Positions 58,575 to 64,000 of a stretch of DNA of 64,000 nt are shown piece after piece. Below the pieces are notes generated by a model. The model saw nothing but the letters and a program-made list of their open reading frames with translations, was not told the DNA's origin and made no database searches. This DNA comes from Tubulanus polymorphus. Its lineage: Eukaryota; Nemertea; Palaeonemertea; Tubulaniformes; Tubulanidae. Both the position numbers and the translations under genes were made by a program. Position 1 is the stretch's first letter; every line of letters begins with the position of its first letter. The stretch is from NCBI RefSeq assembly GCF_964204645.1, contig NC_134026.1:15216450-15280449 (forward strand), given 5' to 3'.

Positions 58575-58630
58575 AAAAAAACAATAAGTTAAATAAGTTA
58601 GTATTAGATAAAGTAACTTATTGTTTTTTT
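58575..58630. terminator. Perfect 17-bp inverted repeat hairpin
   Basis: AAAAAAACAATAAGTTA (58575-58591) pairs with TAACTTATTGTTTTTTT (58614-58630) around a 22-base loop, just after the last central ORF. Could end transcription or be a replication/packaging structure; the role is inferred. Confidence 0.6.
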
Positions 58631-58848
58631 ATTTAAATCTTTTTGATTTCTATTCGCGCTATTGGTTAACAAGAATTGACTAGAATTCAAATAGATTTAA
58701 CAAGAAATTCAATAACTTTAACTGTTAGTATCACTCTTGTATTATTTCATTGTTTTTATTGAATAAGCCAACTAACTAATATCACTCTTGTATTATCCTA
58801 GTCAAATGTAAAGAATTTACAATATCATACTTGAATGAATTAAAACAT

Positions 58849-59691
58849 ATCATTTCAACTGTCAAACAATTTATCATTTCAACTGTCAAACAATTTATCA
58901 TTTCAACTGCCAAACAATTTATCATTTCAACTGTCAAACAATTTATCATTTCAACAGTCAAACAATTTATCATTTCAACAGTCAAACAATTTATCATTTC
59001 AACTGTCAAACAATTTATCATTTCAACTGTCAAACAATTTATCATTTCAACTGTCTTATCATTTCAACCGTCAAACAATTTATCATTTCAACTGTCAAAC
59101 AATTTATCATTTCAACTGCCAAACAATTTATCATTTCAACTGTCAAACAATTTATCATTTCAACAGTCAAACAATTTATCATTTCAACAGTCAAACAATT
59201 TATCATTTCAACTGTCAAACAATTTATCATTTCAACTGTCTTATCATTTCAACTGTCAAACAATTTATCATTTCAACTGTCAAACAATTTATCATTTCAA
59301 CTGTCAAAAAATTTATCATTTCAACTGTCAAACAATTTATCATTTCAACTGTCAAACAATTTATCATTTCAACTGTCAAACAATTTATCATTTCAACTGT
59401 CAAACAATTTATCATTTCAACTGTCAAACAATTTATCATTTCAACTGTCAAACAATTTATCATTTCAACTGCCAAACAATTTATCATTTCAACTGTCGAA
59501 CAATTTATCATTTCAACTGCCAAACAATTTATCATTTCAACTGTCGAACAATTTATCATTTCAACTGTCGAACAATTTATCATTTCAACTGTCAAACAAT
59601 TTATCACTTCAACTGTCAAACAATTTATCATTTCAACTGTCAAACAATTTATCACTTCAACTGTCAAACAATTTATCATTTCATGCTAAAC
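58849..59691 (-). repeat. 24-bp minisatellite, right array (about 35 units)
   Basis: Same unit as the left array, inverted, with shortened units at about 59050-59065 and 59235-59250. About 14 units longer than the left array, so the two arms are unequal here. Confidence 0.95.
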
Positions 59692-59779
59692 AATTCATGA
59701 TCTTTAGGATAGTTACTGAAATCAAAATGATGTTTTAATGTTTTTAAATCATCGGTTATGTTATTAGTTTTTTTCATCT

Positions 59780-60388
59780 TTAATATGTGTTATGATATTT
59801 TGATTTAAGATGGTGTGATTTATTGCTTCGAGTATAATATTTTCCACAATTACATAAAACGCTTTCATTAGGATTATATTTAGGCGCAACAATTTCATTA
59901 TCTAAATTACATTGAATTCCAACATCTTTATATGATTTTTCATTTGGAATGTCAGGGATAAATCTCTTTTCTTGTAATCTGAAAAACATAACATAGCATT
60001 CTCTGAATGGGCAATAACTTAAGTGTAAAAATAATGTTTTATGATTTAATAATGTACTTTCATCATTAAAAAGTGATTGCATTTCATCTGTAATTATTAA
60101 ATGTTTATCTATTCCATCAAATGTTGTGAATTTTGGAATTATTGTATTGAATAAGATTTTATCTTTATCATTCGATAACTCTATTATCAGATAGTGATTT
60201 TCAAACACTAATTCAGTAATATTTTTCACTTGAAAACGAAGACGCGCAGTTTTAATCAAATCTTTAATAGGAATGAAATTTTTAATTGTAAAATATTTTT
60301 CTAATTCATTTAAATCGATATCTTTGAACTGTAGTATCTGTTCATTCATATTTATAAGTAATTTTGTTATTAAAATTGATATTTTCAT
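59780..60388 (-). CDS. Zinc-finger-like ORF in right inverted repeat, 202 codons
   Basis: Mirror copy of the 56664-57272 ORF, also intact, with two differences (LVFENH for LVFKNH and HLSYC for HLRYC). The zinc-finger-like Cys/His set and all other motif residues are the same. The two copies are transcribed towards the centre, towards the central genes and the arrays. Product and role unknown. Confidence 0.75.
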   Translation of the reverse strand: MKISILITKLLINMNEQILQFKDIDLNELEKYFTIKNFIPIKDLIKTARLRFQVKNITELVFENHYLIIELSNDKDKILFNTIIPKFTTFDGIDKHLIITDEMQSLFNDESTLLNHKTLFLHLSYCPFRECYVMFFRLQEKRFIPDIPNEKSYKDVGIQCNLDNEIVAPKYNPNESVLCNCGKYYTRSNKSHHLKSKYHNTY

Positions 60389-60962
60389 CAACTCGTTAAT
60401 TACTCGTTACTTTTTATGTTAAAAAATAAGAATTTAACGCACATAAATATAAATATTCACTGTTTTAAATATGAATTATCTCACTTGTTAATTACTCGTT
60501 ACTTTTATACTGAAAATAAGAATTTAACACATATAAATATAATATTCAATGATTTAAATATGAATTATTTCACTCACACTTTACTCACACTTTTTATGTT
60601 TAAAAATCTAACTCATACAAATATAAATATTGAAATATGTTTAAAATATATCTATATATCTATTTAAAAGAGCTCGTTAATTACTCGTTACTTTTTTACT
60701 CACACTTTAATAACACTTTTATATTGAATAATCTATCAATTTATATGTTATTCGCGGAGCGGAGCGGTAGCGAAGTGGAGCGACCAATTGATTTAATACA
60801 ATATGCTTTTTAAATTATTGATATCTTAGAATAAATATTTAGTTTTAATATAAAATGCACACGGTTATGAAAATATATAGTTTTAAATTACTTTTAATGT
60901 TTTGTTTTTTAATTAGCTCGACCGTTCGACCTTTGATCTGAAAGCCCATTACCCCTATTACT

Positions 60963-62215
60963 TTCATCTAGCCAAAAATAGAGAGACGGCAATGAAATGT
61001 CTCGTATGATATCAACGATAGTAGCTCATGTGATCAGTGGTTATATTCAAATGTACTGCAGTCAGTGTGCATCGTGTGAAAACGTGCCTCAGATACGTGG
61101 CCTAGTTTAAGTTTCCAGGAAATTGGCTGACTTCCAAACTACTGCCAATCATTCTAGCGACTGCCGTTGTAAAGCTGGTAGTGTATATTCGATGCATTGT
61201 TTCGTTTTGAACACATCGTGATGCTCTGGATCTTTTTATCTAGACTATTAGACAAATTTTATATATACAAGGTGAAAAACTTTGTTTGGTGAACTCACAG
61301 AGAGACTCGCAGAGACAATTAGTTTGAGTAGCCTAATAGCAATAATGTTTTCTTAAACTGGCTGCTTACCAATTATCAACAGTTACTTGCCAATCACTAA
61401 CACTATCAATTCAAATAAATTAATTTGATATTTCTAAGATTAAGAATATGCAATTTCATGTAGGCCGATACACTATTGCTGACTCTTTTTCGCTGTATCA
61501 TTTGCTTTTTGAGATTGATTTTTTCTGCTATTTTTGTATGCAACTGGTTGTCCAAATCATTTTGAATGCCCTTTCTATCATATTATTGATTAACTTATGT
61601 TCATTGACAGGCATAGGTATAAGGATGTACTGTGGTCAAGTGTGTCTGTCACTCATGGCAAAATCAGACTTAAAGATAGTTTCTACTCCTCAATCGTAGT
61701 AGGGGGTACCTCGATTCTATGCATTAGGGAACATTGCAGTTTTCCCCCTAAAACAGACGTGAGTGCGTTATTATGTGCCCTTGCTCCGATGGAATCACGC
61801 ACAAAAATGCCCTTATTTGAAATCAGCACCCTGCCCTTTTTAATGCTAGATGAAGCACTGTATTACTATATTGTTTATCATCATAGCTGAACCTGCAGAT
61901 TACAGTCATGTTATGCACCAAGATTTTATCGTTTTATGTGAAGCTATTGAGAATATCACAACAAATCAATTTTCGTGATGAAAAAAAAGAACATATATAG
62001 TACAGCTAAGATTGCATTGGCATTCAGGCACATTCCGAATGCACGTGTTGTGCATTTCAAAGTTTACGATACACATGAACATAACATGTTCAGTTCAACA
62101 CACAAACCTTGTGTAATTAAATGTTAGCATATCAATAAATGCTAGGTTTTGTATATGGTTAAGGCCAAAATGTAGAGGCCATACAAAATGAATCAATGGG
62201 CTAAGCTATGTTTTA
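60963..62215. other. Flanking intron with one dispersed repeat
   Basis: 61050-61185 is the second copy of the repeat at 9848 (AGTGTGCATCGTGTGAAAAC). Overlapping plus ORFs at 61448-61699 and 61597-61890 have no motif and no splice context; not called. Confidence 0.45.
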
Positions 62216-62737
62216 CAGGGATGATAATTTTCCGCCGTTCGGCGGATTTCAGCCTTTTCGATCAATTTTTATCATTTCTCAGATCGATGCATATCTGTTG
62301 AAAAAAATGGGTGGAGGGTAGGTGACCATAAAAGCTTATCCCGATCTATTTTTAAATACATTATTGATTTTTTTACCGAGTGTTGCTCGCATGTAGTGCT
62401 GAAAAACTGCTTTTGCGGCTCTTTACGTGGCGCTGCCTACATTGTTTTTCTTATGCAAATGAATAGATGATGAGCATCTTGACTCGTCTTGGAACTAGCA
62501 GTGTGTTAATGGTAAAACATAGGACGATGTTGGTTGATTCTCTGAGTGAAATTTCAATGTTAAAACTGCTGAAAAACGATACAATGAGAAAAATCAAAAT
62601 TTGTTACTTCACAATTCATTACTTTGCACCTTCGGCACTCGTGACTGGCAGCTGAAGCCTACGGCGTTTGTTATTTTTAAGTTATTACAAGATTCAATAT
62701 TTTCCACCTTTTTAGTGATGCCCTGTTATCATCCCTG
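62216..62737. mobile_element. hAT-like MITE with 6-bp target duplication
   Basis: Perfect 12-bp inverted ends CAGGGATGATAA / TTATCATCCCTG and direct GTTTTA at 62210-62215 and 62738-62743. Subterminal TTTTTATCATTTCTCAGATC ... TGAAAAAAATGGG matches the start of hAT-2 (18495-18535), so it is probably mobilised by that family. Confidence 0.85.
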
Positions 62738-62858
62738 GTTTTAACCTGACGCCTAGTTATCATAGTATTCAAATAATTTGTTGGGAAAGAGGTTTTCAAA
62801 AATATTTAACAGGAAATTACTTTGTTCCTACTTTAACCTGATTGAATCTTGATTTTAG

Positions 62859-63001
62859 GGAGAATAATCAGTAATAAAAGGGAAGAATTGACCCATATAC
62901 TTGATCAGTTTAACATTCAAGTCGAGAATCCAGTTGCTGTTTTAAATCAGGAAACAAGTCGAAATTTTCTTCATAATTCAAATCCAAATCAAAAATATAA
63001 G
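62859..63001 (+). CDS. SMC6: SMC6 exon: head to coiled-coil transition
   Basis: Acceptor GATTTTAG, donor GTGAGT. After completing a Gly codon it reads [20 protein letters not shown] and [18 protein letters not shown], then NSNPNQKYK. The (K/R)-(E)-EL-x-x-ILD-x-FNIQV-(D/E)-NP motif and the V-L-x-Q-E-x-(S/T) loop (Q-loop region that contacts the nucleotide) are diagnostic of SMC6. Asn stands where Thr is usual before Gln-Glu. The exon ends in phase 0 and must join further exons beyond the window for the coiled coil, hinge and C-terminal head. Confidence 0.97.
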
Positions 63002-64000
63002 GTGAGTTCCATCACAGTTTGTTTTTGCCAACATTACAATCATACTTGTCCCATTTGGTTTTCTGTTGAGTTAAAAGGGCCAAGTTTTCTGGAGCTCCAA
63101 AAACTCACGGGTACCCGAGATTAACCCTAAGGAAGGCCACATCTCAATAGTAATTCTGCAAACACTTGATTCATTATTGAGATTTTACCTTAAGGCTGGC
63201 TTATGTCGATAAGTGACGTGATGCCTACCAACTTTACCAACGCAACTGAGAGTGACCGCGATTGCAGTCCAGCTTACGTCTGCGCTCTGATTCCCAGCAA
63301 CTGAGGCTGACTAGCGGGATATGAGATCCTCCTAGTTGCTTCCCTGCTTATATCAGTTGTGATTACTGGCAACTACAACGGCTCAGATAGTCACGTGATA
63401 AGCATTTTGAGAATAAATTTAAACTATTTTGGATTATAGGGAAATATATTTTTAGTTGAAATGCTATTTCTTTAAGATCTTCATCTTTCTGATTCTGTTT
63501 GAATACCATGTGCTAGTGACATCATATAGAGAAGGCCGCTTAGACCATAATTCTACCAATTTCGATTCTAGATCATTGGTCCAGCTACTTGCCGTTCTGA
63601 ATTTTGTTTGCGTATGAAACTACTTGAATTTGAGAGTTTGCGACAGAATACTAATAATGCAAACTATCGGACAAAATTTGTACATGTAATATTTTGTCTA
63701 TGATTGTCTGGAATTCCGGCGATCAGTTCCGTGCCGTCACAGATGAGCTTATGTCAGTTGCGATTAAAAGTAACTATCCGCCTACCGTAGGCCGGAGTAG
63801 AACATTGGCAACTAGCCGGATACGGCTTGCGACGAGTCAACTTTTACACGACACGGACTATTACGCGAAAATATATATCGGATCTTCACAAGCTTGGGTC
63901 TCGTCTATTTTTCAGACCCAACAAGTGTTAACTGTTTTTGTTAATGACCATGTGTGGAGCTTTAAGGCTATTGTTCTTCCGTTTTTATTTCTCGTCACAG
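63002..64000 (+). other. SMC6 intron 5, partial; possible MITE
   Basis: TTAAGGCTGGCTTATGTCG at 63193 resembles the TAAAGCCGGGCGTAGGTCG end of the element at 13372. GTTGC(G)A-type words recur to about 63830, so a related element probably lies here. I could not find its mate with confidence. Confidence 0.4.

Larger units (their letters stand above)
56086..60962. mobile_element. Polinton-like/virus-like element with giant inverted repeats
   Basis: Perfect 6-bp direct repeat TTCATC at 56080-56085 and 60963-60968. Ends are AGTAATAGGGGTAATGGGC and its inverse. The inverted repeats are nearly identical over about 1.3 kb (the duplicated protein differs at two residues) and continue into 24-bp arrays, giving arms of about 1.8 and 2.1 kb. 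The unique centre (57871-58848) has two small ORFs and a hairpin. Composition is far more AT-rich than the flanks. Long inverted repeats, AG/CT ends and 6-bp duplications are the known signature of Polintons/Mavericks. The usual protein-primed polymerase, integrase, ATPase, protease and capsid genes are absent at this size. The class is therefore inference, and a new element type is possible. Confidence 0.75.
58849..60962 (-). repeat. Right terminal inverted repeat of the Polinton-like element
   Basis: Reverse complement of 56086-57870 apart from array length and scattered small differences such as a missing TA pair near 60880. Ends CCCATTACCCCTATTACT, followed by TTCATC. Confidence 0.9.

Noticed and set aside
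57364-59691. CRISPR-like array
   Set aside because: The units are directly adjacent with no unique spacers, there are no Cas genes, and the host is an animal.
57370-59700. Long ORFs reading repeated octapeptides across the 24-bp arrays
   Set aside because: The unit length is a multiple of three without stops, so every strand gives open frames. No start context, and the unequal arrays would give different proteins on each arm.

Overview
The window is nuclear DNA from an animal, probably an AT-leaning, repeat-dense marine invertebrate; the species cannot be fixed from sequence alone. The only host gene recognised with confidence is the 5' part of SMC6, a subunit of the SMC5/6 genome-stability complex. 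Five coding exons lie on the + strand (17847-17972, 38087-38201, 49664-49769, 52136-52272, 62859-63001). They join in phase into 207 codons ending inside the N-terminal ATPase head, and the gene continues beyond the window. The introns are very large (about 20.1, 11.5, 2.4 and 10.6 kb) and filled with nested mobile elements.

Upstream of and inside SMC6 lie at least three hAT-type transposons (about 3600-9253, 18463-21920, 40149-41541), a deletion derivative of the first (54621-55825) and a short hAT-like MITE (62216-62737). There are two piggyBac transposase pseudogenes (10596-12313 minus, 41874-42815 plus) and a piggyBac-type MITE with TTAA flanks (32021-32308). Two LINE reverse-transcriptase fragments lie head to head (15455-16955). 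There are also tRNA-derived SINEs, several foldback elements and many tandem arrays. A recurrent family of six or seven copies has 12-bp inverted subterminal repeats, a tandem array of about 155-bp units, a 3' hairpin, a CTAG end and T|T insertion. That is the architecture of non-autonomous Helentrons (Helitron2).

The most unusual object is at 56086-60962 in SMC6 intron 4: a 4.9-kb, very AT-rich element with 6-bp TTCATC duplications, AGT...ACT ends and terminal inverted repeats of about 1.8-2.1 kb. Each inverted repeat carries the same roughly 200-codon zinc-finger-like ORF and a 24-bp minisatellite. The single-copy centre holds two small membrane-segment ORFs, one with a C2H2 finger, and a strong hairpin. 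The ends and target duplication resemble Polinton/Maverick elements, but no polymerase, integrase, ATPase or capsid gene is present. It may be a non-autonomous or previously undescribed Polinton/virus-like element.

Layout: 1-3.6 kb unassigned DNA and tandem repeats; 3.6-9.3 hAT-1 with a Helentron in an intron; 10-14.7 nested MITEs and piggyBac; 14.7-17 motif array and LINEs; 17.8 first SMC6 coding exon; 18-22 hAT-2 in a foldback element; 22-38 intron 1 repeats; 39.8-42.8 piggyBac remnant with a nested hAT; 45-55.9 Helentron copies; 56.1-61 Polinton-like element; 62.2-63 hAT MITE and the last visible SMC6 exon.
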